Shown here: in pieces, positions 30,301 through 45,300 of the stretch
Position numbering within the stretch: position 1 is the stretch's first letter
How the letters are laid out: the number at the start of each line of letters is the position of its first letter
Assembly: GCA_013397075.1 (NCBI GenBank)
Contig: VWZS01000835.1
Location: 438,563-502,562 of the forward strand
Reading direction: 5' to 3'
Origin: Rhabdornis inornatus
Taxonomy: Eukaryota > Chordata > Aves > Passeriformes > Rhabdornithidae
Length of the DNA stretch: 64,000 nt
Position numbers and translations under genes: made by a program
Notes under the pieces: generated by a model
Told to the model about the DNA's origin: nothing
Seen by the model: only the letters and a program-made list of their open reading frames with translations
The model's database searches: none

Positions 30301-33300
30301 GTTTTTTCCCATTTTTGAGCAGCTGGAAGAAAAGGACCCACAAATCGACTGCCCAAAACACTCTGAAGATTGACATTGCTGTCATCAAGAGTCTCCAAAA
30401 TTTCCTCTACAGATCCCAGAATATAGCCTCTTGTCTCAGTGCCTTTGGTGTACACTTCTACAGGGAATTTAATATTTTCCCATGTTTCTATTATTTCCTT
30501 CATTGCCTGCATGTGAACATAAAAAGATGCATATTTCAATCTTCAAAAACTGGAGAACTATAATCTTAGCGAAAAAAAAATGAAACAGCTAATCCAACAA
30601 AATTTTTGCACAGATTTTCTAACTCTGGTTTATAAAGAAGGGTCTATTTCAAAGCACAATAGCAAGAGAATGGATCCTTCTTCAGATCCATTTTCATAGG
30701 ACAAACTTTCTTACTGTAATCATAGAAATCCAGTATGTTGCTGCCAAACCCAGTTCTGCAAGGATCCTGTGCCAGTAGGGGCTCATTAAGAGAGCTATAG
30801 ATCTTAGCTCATGTAGCTCATGGCAGCTGCCTGAAGATAGCCAAACTTTCAGTCATTCCAATTTAAAAATCTTAAATAAAACTGATTGTTGTCATCCTTG
30901 TCTTTTTTTTTACTATGATTCTATAATTCAACACATTACCTTCTCAATGCTAAGTTCTTTAACAGCAGTTCCAACTATATCACTGATAACATCAGCATGT
31001 CTGTGAAGTTCCATGGCAAACATATTTTCCAAAGTGAATGTTTCTGTTTTCATTTCAAACCTTGTTCCTGTTTTCTCCATAAGGTCTTCCCAATGCCTGT
31101 TTTAAATTGACACATCAGTTGAACACCATGATAAAATAAAAAACAAAAACAACTAATAATGAACTCATGTTTAGCATTCTGCTGTTTAAACAAGAACTCC
31201 TAATTTGAATACATAAAGTATCCCAGTCATTGCAGCACCTTTCATGCTATTACACAAGTTCATTAGACAGAAATAAAGTTCCAAGCTCCAGGACATGGCA
31301 TGATCCCAGTAACAGAAACTCAAAGTTCTAACAAAACACATCAAATACTTCTATATATAGTGATATTAAAAAATCAAAACAAACCTTTCTCTTAAAGCTT
31401 CATTTTTCAAATCAAGCAACAAAGGAATGGAGTTTAGAAATGCCTTCAGTTTTTTTTCCAGTTGGACAGCTATTGGCATACCACGCAGTTGTCTGGGCAG
31501 CTTCCGAAGGACTTTCAGAAACCCTTCGGTTCCATCCAGAAGAACTTTGACATTGAGGTTTATCCAGAGTGTCCGAGACCATTCCTCTTTAGCTGCCTGG
31601 AAACAAGGACATTAAGAGGAGAAAAAAAATCATATTCCTTTTAGTTTTGACCCGCCAAATGTAATTGCATTAATAACATCTTACAAACATAAAATGTTTA
31701 TATTTGTAAAACAAACAAGTTCATAGGAGAGACAAGTTCATGTCCAAGACAGATTCATAGCCAAACACAATCAGTTGTATAAGAAATAGTAAAAAAGGAA
31801 TATGGAGAACAGGATCATACTTTACAGGGCATTTAAATTTTGGAAAAATAGACTTCTTAAAAAATAGTTAAAGCCTGATATACCCACTGTCACCTGTATA
31901 CATCCTATATCCAAAAGTATTTTCACTGAACCGATCAGGAACCAAGTGCAGTAAAATGCCATCCAATAATTACTAGAGGCTGGGAGAAGTCTGTTCCCAT
32001 CTCATGAGAGGATGTGTTTGGTCCACCATGGAGACACTGATAGTGCTGCACTAATATTATTAAAATAATTTCAGAGGGCAGAGCTTATTTCATGCAAAGG
32101 CTTCAGAGTTGACAGTAACCAGGGGGCAATGCAGCCTCTTCTGTCCCCACCTTTGCTGTGTGTCTGTACATGAACACACATGTGTCCCTGCACCCAGGGT
32201 GACACTCACTTTTTGTTGTGCATAAATGTCATAGATCTGCTTCAGAGCTTTCGCATCTTGCTGTGCTTTTATTAAGTTCGGGTACACTGTTCCTGGCAAG
32301 CCCAAAAGTTTCTCAGCACTGCCCAGTTCCCGCTGCCTTTTTTCCAGTCTCTCTAATTCTTTCTCAAACATAGCCATGAGTTCTAGTCCTGGGAAAGGAG
32401 GGGAATTTTTCCAGCTAAATCATCACAAGGTTCATGGGAAATAAATAAGACAGAATTTGCACATAGTCTCTAGATGTTCCAGTACTAAAAATGTTCACAT
32501 TCCCAGCTGATGAGTTTGTATGTTAATAAGGAAAGCATAATTTTCTGGTTTTACATAAATTTTGTCTGAAGATTAGTATTTTCAAAACATCACTTCACAC
32601 ACATTAATCCATTTACCTTTATCAAGATCATCCCCAACAACACCAGGCCCCTCAGTCAAGAGTTTCTGGAAAAAATCTTCTGTCTCTTTGCTGTAGTCCT
32701 CAATTTGTTGCTGTGTCACCTAAAAAGAACAGCATTTAAATAGTTCATTAAACCGTTCCCATTTCCAATTGTTTTCAATACTAATTACAAATATTACCTT
32801 TGTGAATATTTCTTTTACACCTCCTTTACAATCTAGGTTGCGACTGACTTCTGCTGCTTCCATAAGGACAGTCTCCCATGCTTCCCTAAGATTGTCAGAC
32901 TTCTCTTGCTCTTCTTTGGGTACCTAAAACAAACCAAGTAGCACCTCTTATAAGACATAGGTAGACACACACTTTCACAAGAAAGTGAGGAATATGTGCT
33001 CACCTTATAAATTTGCACCTATAAATACTGAAGAGACCTTAATCAGATTTAAACACATGCCATATGTCCATTTTAAAGCAGACATACTGATTTGAGAAGG
33101 GGGTCTGGACTACAGAGTCTCCAGACATCCCTTCAAACCTCAACAACACTGTAATTCTATAACATATCTTAAAAGGAAAACACTTCTTCATTCACACATG
33201 AGGCATTTGTGCCCTTAGCTGAGATCTGAAAGGTTTGATGAGACATGCAGCACTTACTGGAATATTGTACATTGAAAGAGTTCTGTATCTCTCCCCAATG

Positions 33301-36300
33301 TCCAAGTATCTCAGTTCCACCTCAAGGGAAATGCCTCTGACCACCCCAAATGCACTCAGGACAACTCTGAGATCATCCAGGGTTTCAGGAGGTCTATTCA
33401 CACTCTCTGATAATCTCTGTAAAAAGTAAAGAACATTTCTAGAATCAACACTGACAAAGCAATTGTCAGAATTACAATAATAAGTCAAACACAAAACACA
33501 AGCAAATAACATGCCAGATTCATTTTTAGTGTATGTGATAAAGATAACAAAAAAACCAAGCCGAAAACACCTACCTGAATCTCATCTTGAAGGTTGAACA
33601 GCTCCTCTCTTGCTAACTCATTAAGCAACTGCCCAAGTGACATCATCCAGCTTTTAGCATTCTCCTGCACTGCTAAGGCTAAGGGAGCCAGCTGAAGCCT
33701 GATAAACTGTTCATCTTTAATCAAGGGCTGTTGAGTCACTTCCTGAACTATCTTCATATAGAACTGCAAGTGCTCATCAAAGATAACACAGGCAGGCTTT
33801 TCTGCAGCTAAACGGTCCAGGACTGCACCTTTGTCTGATTTCCATAGCAGGTCATACTTCTTCCATTGGTTCAAACGCTTGCTGAGAGAAGCCAGGAGTT
33901 TGTGGACATTCTGAGTGATGAGATCAGCCTGTTCAATTATCAGAGGGCTCTGGGAGACATCACTGTAAAAACTGAAAGTGATAACTTCATCTGCCTTGAC
34001 GTGCTGAGTAGGGCATTCGATACACGTACCGTGCATCCACCGTACGAAACGCTGCAGTTTTAAAGACAGAGTCACAAGACAGTTACCTTGTTGAGTCATT
34101 TTAGTTAAATCATTCATAGAATCATTTAGGTTGAAAAGCCCTCTAAGATCACTGAGACCAAGCAGTCCAGGACTGTCAAGTCACCCACTAAATCATACAT
34201 GTCCCCATGTGCCACATCTACACACCCTCCAGGAATGGTGACTCCACCATTTCCCTGGGCACCTGTTCCAATGCTTTCTTCTCTTTCAGTGAAGGAATTC
34301 ACCATTATTTAGTACACAATATAGGAAGTGGTATAAATGATTTCTCAAATCAACCGTTTTTCCGGCAGCAAAAAAATAGATCATATTTCCCTATCAACTT
34401 GAGAAGAGTTAATTTCATCCTAACAAAACTTTTCCATGCATTACTCACTTTGCTTCTAAAATCTCTGCTGAGCAACAATATAGCATGACAGAGAAGAAAA
34501 GGTATTGGCTCAAAGTCTGAATACAGCAGTGGAGAACAGCAGCAAATCTGAGCACAAAAAGCACACTTAAATTTATTCATTTCAGGTGACATCTAGAATC
34601 ATGTGTCCATCAGCAGAGGGCAGGAACACTGTCACATTATTTGTGAAACTATTTATGCAGGGAAATATCGCTACATTGTTGTCAGTAAGTTAGACACCTC
34701 ATCTAGATATTTGCTGTCCTAGATGCCTTTCTCCAACATTCTCTGAACTGCTTTTTCTGCTGCTTCTAATGTAATGTAATGTAATGTAGAGGAGGCCACT
34801 CACATTCCTTATTCCACCAGATTATTCACACTGCAGAAAGCAACATCAGCAGTGCAACCTGAAAAGTACTTCCTTCTGATGTATGCTGATTTATAGAACC
34901 AAATCATGTCCTTACACTGGCAAAACCACTAAAAAGTAATCAACAATTTAAATTGTATGGATTTTTTTTCCCCCTGATCATCAGTCTGTAAAATTAGAAC
35001 AATATACTGGATATTGTGATTTCAAGAAAAGCAATATGAATCTCCCCTTTGACATTTATGCTTACCCAAGCATACAATAAGATTAGTTCATTATAATCAC
35101 AATCAAACTCTGGAAACAAAAAGAAATCCTTATCAAAAATCACCTTAGTGACCTCAACACAGTCTTGGATACATTGCTCAGTCATTTTTTCAATCTCACT
35201 GGCATTAGGTTGCAGGGTTATCTCACGAACAGATAAAACAGCTTCTATTTGTAACAGTGGCACATTTGCAAGAACAGCTGCATTAAAAGCCTGTAAATTC
35301 CTGAGAAAGGGAAAAAAAATCAGTGTCAAAGACAGAAATAATCAGGTGCTGCCCCTGGGAAAACGCCCAAGAGCGGCTGCAATTTTCAAGTGGATGCTTA
35401 GATCTGTAACCTGAGTTATCACTGATTCCAGCTAGAAACACTGATGTGGCTGGGAGAAAAACTGTCCTGCTAAACTGATTTAATGCAAAAGTTTGACTTG
35501 CTAAAAGAAGCTGTTGGAAGGAATGAATGGAGGTATTTTGATGCAAAAGGATCCCGAAACTGTGGTGAACTTCACTGCAAGAGCCCAGAAAAGAAACCAC
35601 AGCAAAGTCATCTGGGCATGGATCAGATTACAGAACACGGATCATGGGAAGAAGAGATGGTTGGGAACCTTAGATACATATTACAATAGAGCTGCAATGA
35701 TGTATTGCAATAATACCTTGCTTGTAAGAGAAACCTTCTAATATCTTGCTCCAGCATTGGCCTCAGCCAGTGCAGAACAAGTAAAACCTTTGTTCTTGGA
35801 CTCATGTCCCATGCAGTACAGGGAGGCACCTGGCACCCAGACAACAAGCTCTCAAAATCATTTTCTTTAGGAGAACAAAACCTTGATTTTAGATTTAAAT
35901 CAGGGAAATGCAACTACACACTTTGCAGACAATGTGTCTTATTTCTCTCTTCTGCCAACAACATGCCAATATCCATTTTCTCAGAATCTAAGTTTCCTCT
36001 GTACCTTGTTATCAGTTCTCATTCTTCACAGAAAAAAAAATAAAAAACAGTAGAAATACAAATCTTCCACAAACTGTAAGTCACTGAGGGGTTCAAACAG
36101 AATGTCAGTACACACACTCATCAATAGACCCAGGAGAACCTGAGGATGACTGGAAACCCATTAAAGCAAGCAATTGACTTACTTCACAATTAACTGTGTC
36201 AACACCTGATAAATCCTATTTTCCCAATATGCATAATAGGAAGCTAATTTTGGAGATTTGCCACTGTTTGTATTGGCAACTCGTCTTTCCACTTCTATTA

Positions 36301-39300
36301 GCAACTGTGGAATTGCAGAATACTTTCTAACCAGTTGTTCCACAACTTTTGCTTGTTCACACTTAACATAGTGAAAAAATTCTTTTGCTCCTGTAACAGA
36401 TACAAAACATAGCATTATTAACTGCAAAAAATCTATGTTTTATATACTGAAATAATTACCTGGGTTTAATTTGTGAACATTACATTGATCTTATATAATG
36501 ATAAAACATATCTTCACTTACTAATGTTAAAACATATCTTCACTTATTAATGCTTAATTTATTAATATTTCAGCCCTCTGAAATATGGATTTTAATTGGA
36601 TTCAATTATTTAATAGCAACCTTTTTACAACTATGAAGTGTTGAAAGAAATTTGATCCATCACCCACTCAAGTGACAGAGAGATCTGGCAGACAACCAGC
36701 TCGCTGCCATTTCCATCTGAGGAAACCAGTTCCATCCTCTGTTAACACCCTGAATTACTACTATTACCAGTTTTGGTAATAATTAAAAGGGTTGATCTCA
36801 GTGACTAAAACCACAAAGTAGCAGATAGAGAAAAATAAAACACCACAGAGCTTGGAAATGAAAATAAAAAGCCTTACCAGGATGTTTGTCACTGTTTTTT
36901 GAACATGGAAACTTGAAGAGATTTGTTGATTCTATGGACTGAAGTTTGCTGCTTATGTCTTCAGAAATGTGATGAATCTGATGGACAAGTAACTCCAGCT
37001 TCCCAATGGTTTGTGTACATTGGACAATAAACTCACCAATACCTTGAAATAAATCATAACCATTTAGTTTTTTTCTCTTTTAACAAGTATTTCACCAATG
37101 CATCAAAACTGCCACAATCAGACGTGTTTTATCCGTAAAAATGATCCAGGGTTCTGCAAAATCATAGATTAGATATTTTCTCAGCTAATCCTTCATCTTG
37201 CCCCCTTACAGCTTTTAGCTACGGGTTTCTAACCATCTCCAGTGTTTTAATTACAATAAAAACACAAGAAATATCTCCTGGATCAGTTTGTCTAACCTGC
37301 TATTCTGCCCCTGTGGCAAGAGGATGCATCATATGTTCTGCCACCATAAAAAATAGATTGCAGAGCTGAGGAGATTTTTTTTTAACTAAAAGCAAATGTC
37401 TAAGGCCATTTTAAAACAGTAACTCCATTACCTACGGACTTCCACGTGAGTCTTTTGTGTCCTGCTTTCAACATTCTCCAGAGTTCTTGGATATAGTGAT
37501 CAAGAAGTTTGGTTTCTGCTTCATTCATCATCTCCATTAATTTATGATAGCAATCCAGCATGGCTTTCAATTTATTTGTGTACCTAAGGAATGTAAAAAA
37601 CATAAAACAACAAAACACAAAAATTATGATTTTCTTGAAAAACAGCTCCAAACTCTACCAAAGAGCAGAGAATTTCCATCGTTCTATTCAGACTTCCATA
37701 TAAAGCAAAAATATGCAGATCTAACCAGAAAATAGGTATTGATTATAAATGTAATTTATTTCCCAATGAAAACAAAATAAAAGTTTCATATGGTTCCAAT
37801 AGTTATTGGACAAATTTCTCATGCCCCAGCTGAGAAACACATTAGTGAACTGAACAGGTGAACTTTACAGTCCATTTAGAGACTTATTGGCACATCTGTG
37901 TGCTAAATGTCTGTGATAATTTGGACACAACTGACTTCTCCAAAATTGTACAAGAAGAATGCAATAGTGAATTTAAATGAGCTGAAATCTAAATGGCAGT
38001 AACAATTCATTGCAAATTATTTTCCTCTCAGATTTGGACAAGCTGTTAATTTGTATAACAGTACTACAGCATAAAGGATGCAAAGAGTGTCAGAAAAAAG
38101 CTTATCAGTGCAACATGGCCATTAGAAACTGTACCCTTAAAAAAAAAGAATCACTAAGGGCTCTCATATTTCCAGAATGTGATGACTCAGGGCCTGTTCC
38201 TGTTTGGAGTGAAATCGCTTGAAATGCAGCCATAAACCTGTATGTGAGCAGATATTCTATTACAGCCTTACCTAAGGTATTTGTCTTCCTGTAGTGCCAC
38301 ATATCTTGCCATTTCTGGCACTGGAAGCCCTAGTTGTTCCATGTACTTTGTTTCAATGATAATCTCTTGGATTTCATAAGAAAAATTCAGAGTGAAGCAG
38401 ACACTTTTCTTGGTGGTGACATGCTCCTCTGTTGCAGAGCTCTACAGCACAAGAAATAGCAGCAGTAAGGAGAGAAACACCTTGCATTACAAGGTAAAAG
38501 TGAGCTTTTGGAGATATTTGTAAGGCAGAAGGTAGAAGTCAGAATGACTGACATTCACAGCTTGTGGAAATGCCTTTAAAATCTGATAGTAGCCTCAGCA
38601 TTCTTGGTTCAGAAATTACACAGAACAACCTTTTCAGTTGTCAGTTACAAGAAACAAACCAAATCACCTCTGTTTACACAATGCTGCAACCAGTTATAAC
38701 AGAAATCCCAGTGGAAATTCAGAATCAGACAAAAGTTTAGTAGGAACAGGATTCTGCAAGATCTCTGCTGGAAATCTGCCTCTACCCAACTTCAGCCCCA
38801 AGTACTGCAGCAGTATCCCAAAAATGTTGTACCAAAATCTACAAATTAACAGGAACTACAGCACAGAAGAACACACAGAGAAACAACATTCAATCATTTG
38901 CAGGTGATTCAGGAACTATGTATTACAAAGGACCACAAATAATTCTCAGCTCAGAATTTTCTCTAAATCTGTGTTTAAAACATTACTCTCAGAAAATTCC
39001 CACTGACCATCAGATAAGTTTCAGTTTTTCCCTTTAGAGAAACCTAGTACACAATCTTCCTACATTTCACCTGCTCAGAAGTGTCTGGATTAACATTTGT
39101 TGCAGCCTCATCAGTGACAACAGTCAGTACAGTATCTTTCAGTAACAATGGAAGCATGTGTTCTGTCCTCTCTCTCCACAGAAGGTATTTTTCATCTTCA
39201 TACTCTTTCATCTTCTTGGCCACTTGGAGATATATCTGTTTCACCTAGAAACGACAACTCCGTATAGCTCATTTTAAAGACGATGAGAAATGTTCAATTA

Positions 39301-42300
39301 ACCTGTCCTAATATGGTCTCTCAATATGGTTGCTGTTTTTTATTAGATACAAGGTCAAGTAAAACATTATAATTAATGCAGACACTGGAGAATTTGGGCT
39401 CTTGAATTATGTAATTGATTCCATCACTTTCTCCCTGGGAAACAGTGGGAAGGTTTCAATCCAGTTTTCACATCTAACATGGCTTGCTGTGTGCAAAGAC
39501 TTGGGACTTTCCCTCACACTAGAGCACTTTCACATCTTTAGAAGTGTGTAAAGAAAGTGTTTCTTCCTTCAGCAAGTACCAAAAGACCCGACATACCTGC
39601 ATTCCACGTTCAGAGGCAAGCAGTTCCTCTTCTTCCTGGAATCGAGTAATGGTGTGTGTGATCCGGTGGGAAAGGGAGCGGGACCAGGATATTGCTCCAG
39701 CCACTGGAGGATGGTTCTTGTACAGAGGTGGATCCTTGTGGTTCTCAACAAAGATTTGCTTAACAACTTCGACCTAGAAGAGAATAAAATATTGCAAAGA
39801 ATCATTTTCCCACTGCTTGTCCATGATCACTGTCTGATACATAGCATAAGTTCTGAAGCTAATTCCAGCAGCAGGATAAAAATATTTATTTTGTCTTCCT
39901 TTCTCTCTCTCTTGTGGAGCTGCCATTATGGCAGCATTTTCTGTAAGATTATGTTTTATTGTTAAATTAAATGTTCTTTGAAATATCAAGCAAAAAGCTG
40001 ATATGAAAAGCTTTCCAACATACAGTCTTCTACCTTCTAGCCTTCCAAAGTTGATCTATGACACCTTCTGATCATATCATGAACTTGGCCATGACAAGAA
40101 AGCTGTATGGTATAAAAAAATCCGTTTTCTCAGGAAGGTTGATCTGCTGTTTATAAGGTGCAGGAATAGCCACAAACCTTATTGCATTCAGAGCACCTTC
40201 CTGTTCCCACACAGTGCCTCACATATACAGATGTGCACAACATTTCAGCAAATTAACCAGACTATTTCTCCATCTGGGTCCCAAAAAAAAGAGAGAAATT
40301 ATCATGTTTATTTATAAAAGTTTTCAGTCTTTTAGATAGTAAATGACACCACACAGATATTTAGACATACACAGATTTATGATTTTCATTAGGTAAAGAA
40401 CTTCATGTACTGGAAAAGAAATCCCTAAACTGAATACCTCTTTACAGTATTGCTCCAAAACATCGCTGAACTTTTTCATGAACTGCTTATTAATAGTTTC
40501 ACGAATTTGGATGCGTTTATATTTTATCAGCATGTCAAAAGCAGCTTCTGCTGATCGAAGGGTCATAAAAGATTCATCAATAAATCTTATCATCTTTTCT
40601 TCAATATCCTAAACAAAGGAAGAAAGCAGAGAAACCCTGTCACTTAGAAATTCACTTGCAAAACCAAGAAAAGGTGGCAAAATGAAAATACTTTTTAACA
40701 ACAGCAGTCAAGCTTGTTTTTACTATTTTTTGGGAATCACAGTATATGGTACTTACTGTAACATCTTCTCTAAATTCTTCCATAAAAAATGCCCAGTCAC
40801 GTGCACTTTCCATGCTAAAAGGGTCAAAGGTCAGGTCTTCCATAGGACTAATTACTATATTCACTTCTCTCTGTAGTTCATCAACACCCTTTGGATTTTC
40901 TGACACAGTTATCAGTTCAGGAATAAACATATTGTGAAGCTCTTCAGTGATCTATTCATTCAGAAGAACATACCATAAGCTTTCTTTTTAATACTTTTTC
41001 TGCCACTGAACACATTATTGTTAAATTTTTCTTTTTAAAAATATCAACCACTCAGAGAATGATCAGTTTGTGCTACGATTTAAATTTCAAATATTTTAAT
41101 ACGAGACACTGAAAAAACCACAGCAACAATCTACAGGCTTAGCACTTCAGTTGCTATTACAGATAATACTCAGTTATTAGTCCTTTTCACTCCATTTTAT
41201 ACACAGTTTATTGATGGACTATATTGCTAATTACCCTGACTTAAATTAGCTAAACACAGCACCTCTCCATTCATATGTTATTCTGCAATTAATACACAGA
41301 CTCACAGATGGCCAAATTTTATATTATAATATACTTAAATGGTATTTTATCTAAATCATTAAGGTGGCAACCCATGAAAATCACAAATGTGTGAAACAGT
41401 TGCTGCAAGTCTCTTATGTTCATACCATCTACACAGTGGTACCTTTCCCCAACCAGTACTTGGAGAAAACTTATTCCACCTCCAGCATTAAACTAAGTTT
41501 TGTTAGAATCAAAGGCACCGCTCAGGTCTCAAACACAAAATTAAAAGTTGTTAACAAGTCTACACCTACAACACAAAAGAATCTCTACAGAAGAAGACAG
41601 TGACAATCTCTTTATTTATTGTCTATATTCCTACCTGAAAGATATCATACAGATCTTGACAGACTGAAACCATATAATCTGTTTTTTCAAATAAACGTTT
41701 CACATCAAATTTCCAGTATCGCTTACTTCCTGACTCTTCAACTTGGATACAAGTAGTAAAATAACATTTTTTCCATTGTTCAAGAGTGTTCCGGGCCTCA
41801 GTTATTTTCTTTTTTGCAGCAGCTATGTCTTGTCTATTAATCAAATCAACACAGTTAAGATATTATAGATAGAAATACTATAGACAAAAAAATCATATCT
41901 CAACTGGAATAATATATCCTGATTTAGCAGCTTCTAACTATACAAGGTCTAGGCAAAACTTAGAACTTATTTTCAATGTGATTTGGAAAGGAGATATTAT
42001 TTGAGGAGTGATTTTGGTTATATTTGTGCCACGTTTTTACCTCTATCTTTCTATTTGATTTATTGGTTTATGTTCTTTCAATACAAAAGAGGACAAGAAC
42101 CTATTTCTTCAGGGCTGATTTAGTAATTTATGAAAATTACTTGATGAGTTGACTTTTAATTGACCTTCTAATATAACTTCAGATGGTTGAAAAATGCGGA
42201 CACCTCTTTGGTGGAACTATCATCTACTGCACTTCACGCAAGACAAAGCTTTTAATAAATACAGCCCAGTTAAACAGAAACCCAGCACTTACTTAAAGAG

Positions 42301-45300
42301 TGTTTGCAGATCCACAACTCTGCGCACTCTTGCAGAAATCTCCCATGAAATTCTTTCCAAGAAGGGCACCATGCACTCATCCCTGTTGTAGTGCCGTGAC
42401 ATGATCCACACCAGTCTCAGGGCATTCAGCAGGGAAGGGATTGTACTCGAGATAACATCAACCCCAGTGCCAGTTGATAAATTCTGTGAAATGCATATTG
42501 TGGGTAAGATGTCATGAAAACATATAAATTCGTATTCAGTAAATTAATGTTTATTCTGTAGATGCCTCAGAAATGAAAGTCTGTAACATTATTAAATAAA
42601 TAACTGGACAAGGAGACATCCTGGTGCCTAAATAACACGTGGTTAAAGATGTGCAAATCTCCACCTTTTGCTCCAAATTATTTTAGGTCCTGATTTTAAA
42701 TTTTCATTCAGCTCTTTGTTTGGATGATCTTCAATGCAATTTAAACTTTGAAACATCAGCTGTAATTTGTGGTAGAAACTTCCTAAAAAAATAGAATAGA
42801 GAAATCTTTGTTTTCCCCAGTCTAGCTATGCCATCAAAACTCCCAAAGCTGGACTACGAACCAAGTGCTCACAGTACTGAGCTTTCAAACATTAGAACCA
42901 CTGAAACTCAAACAAAATAAGCAACTCTTTTTTAAAATTAAATATAATTTGTTAATCTAGAGTATATCTTTATTGCTGCTAAAAAGTGAAAAAATAAACA
43001 AGAGGTGATTACATCAACAGAGAAACCAAATTCAGGTAAGTGCAGTTCAAACTCCACCAACTCTGAAGGACAGGTACCTTCAAATGGCGCTCAAGAATTG
43101 AGAGAAACTTGGCATTATCTTGAGCTTGCATGTGGTATCTTCTGAGGTCACTTAAGACTATCTGTAAATCTCCAGTAAACCCAGATTCAGCTTTCTGTAG
43201 TATTTCCAAGACTTTTTGCACCTCTGGAAGCTTTATCTGTCCAGTAAGAGCACTTAAAGTAGCATTTTTTTCACGCCAGAGGTAAATCTCTGCAAGTGGA
43301 CCATTACCCTACAAGTAATGTGCAATCAAATAAAAAAAGGTGAATTATTATTATGCAAGAGTGAATATTTATAAGCAGGATTATATTTGTTCCTTCTTTT
43401 CAATAAACTTTATGCTGAGAGAAACTTGATATGATTCAACCATAGAAAAAACCAGACAGAAGATCCCTTAAATAAAGAGTAGTACACACACTGAAGGGAA
43501 CTGCTGATGGGGAGTACATCCCTGAGCTTATGGCTTTTGCACAGGTAACTTTATTGACATAAAATCCCTCAGCATGTTTAGTGGTATTAGTTATATATGT
43601 GTTTGCAGAATCAAAACTTGAAAATAAGATTTTTTTCTTTTGTTAAGATAACTTTTTTGCAAAAAAAGAAAAAATATACCTGTCTCTTTTTTGAAAAATA
43701 CACAGTGCAGCTTTTAGTATTTCTTGGCTCTTTAGAAGAGAACAGATAACAAAAGCCCCTTAGTTTTCCACAGTTATCCTGTGTGGGTAGGATCTGCAGG
43801 GAATTACTTCGTATTTTATTTATATTCTACTTCCCACAGTTCCTCTGTTCTACTTTTCAAGACTTTTTGTTTGTTCTGTTTGTTCTACTTTTCAAGAATT
43901 AGTAAATGGTTTTCCAACTATCAAACATGAAGAGGAATTAAAAAAATAACACAGTTCTTGTGGGGAAATGAAGCAAAGTCTACAGGAATAAAAGCATCTT
44001 GGTGTTACAGGCAGTTACCTGTGGAACCTTTTTCAGTTGTTCCTCCAGAACTCTGGATATTAATTTCTGCCAGGTCATTGCACACCTTTTCAGAGACTGA
44101 ACCACTCCTGGAACTGTGGCAAGAAGACTCACTTCTCTATCTAGATTTACAGCTGGCATCTCCAGTTTAAGATCTTCTGTTGGAAGAAAATGCATACAGA
44201 ATGAGTTGTCTTGTTCTGGCAGCATTGGTAAAATGGCACCACTGGATATGTCTACCACCAAGCTCTTTGAAAGACTTATCACTGATTCCATCCATTTCTC
44301 CATGCTGCCTGCTATACTTCAGGGGGAGAAAAGCACAGCTGGTATCAGCAAAGTGCAGCTTTAATAAAATCTGTCATTCCACATAAAGCCACTCTCAGGT
44401 GAACCTCATTCTACTGCCATATGCTCTAATCACCACAGTGCTGGCAGAGGCAAAACATTCACTTCACCTGGTATACTCAGCTGAGTTTCACTCATTAGAG
44501 CATCAGAGTCCTCCACAGACTTCCTAGGTTCAGTCTCGGGTAAATTCCTTTCTTCAGAATCTGTGTTTTCACTGTCTGAATCAAAGGAAGATTTCTCAGT
44601 CTGCTGCTGAGCTGGTGAAAACTGCTAGGATTGAAACAGGTGCCATAGATTAGATGATTCATAGTAAAAAAAAAAAATGGAATAAAAAAAGCTCTAGCAA
44701 TTCACTTAAACATTAGATATTGTTCTAAAATTTAAGTGTGTCTCCTTCAATTTCAAGTTGTGCAGGGAAATAGCTCCAGCACACCTTTACAAAAGTCTGT
44801 GAGCACAAAAATAGAGGTGTCTGGTGTCACACCCTTAAATGATTCTCAAATAGGGGAAAAAACAGGGAAACAAAATAACAAATAAGGATTAACAAAAACT
44901 TCATTTTGGCATACGAAGGTCACTTATTAAATATTAATATTTCTTATGCATAGTTCATATAATACTAAATAAGCAAATCACTCCTAGAAACACTCAAGAT
45001 TCCATATATAAAAGCTGTCACTCATTTACCTGTGAGATGGCATTCTTTAGCATCAAGAGACTATCATCAGTCAGCATACCACACTTTATCACTTGAGGAA
45101 GACTCTCATTAGCTTCAGTTAGGTCATTAGGTACACCAACTCTTTCTAAACAGTATACAAAAAATTAGTATAAATCTAATTAATTGATTCACAAAGAATA
45201 AAGTCATTTTCATAATAAGTTAAAACTCCAATAGAACACTACTAGGTTTGGTGCAAGGCATGTTCAAAACCAGTGCTGGTTTTAATAGTGCAAATGCTTT

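Noticed and set aside
35717..35864. Splice-flanked open segment on the minus strand between DNAH10 exons 16 and 17
   Set aside because: It has AG and GT borders, but its 148 bp would break the frame into exon 17. The direct 16-17 join reads LIVKNLQAFN, the expected dynein tail, and the segment has no dynein similarity.
44312..44318. More distal acceptor for DNAH10 exon 5 (CTGAAG)
   Set aside because: With the phase left by exon 4 it gives GTA TAG, an immediate stop.
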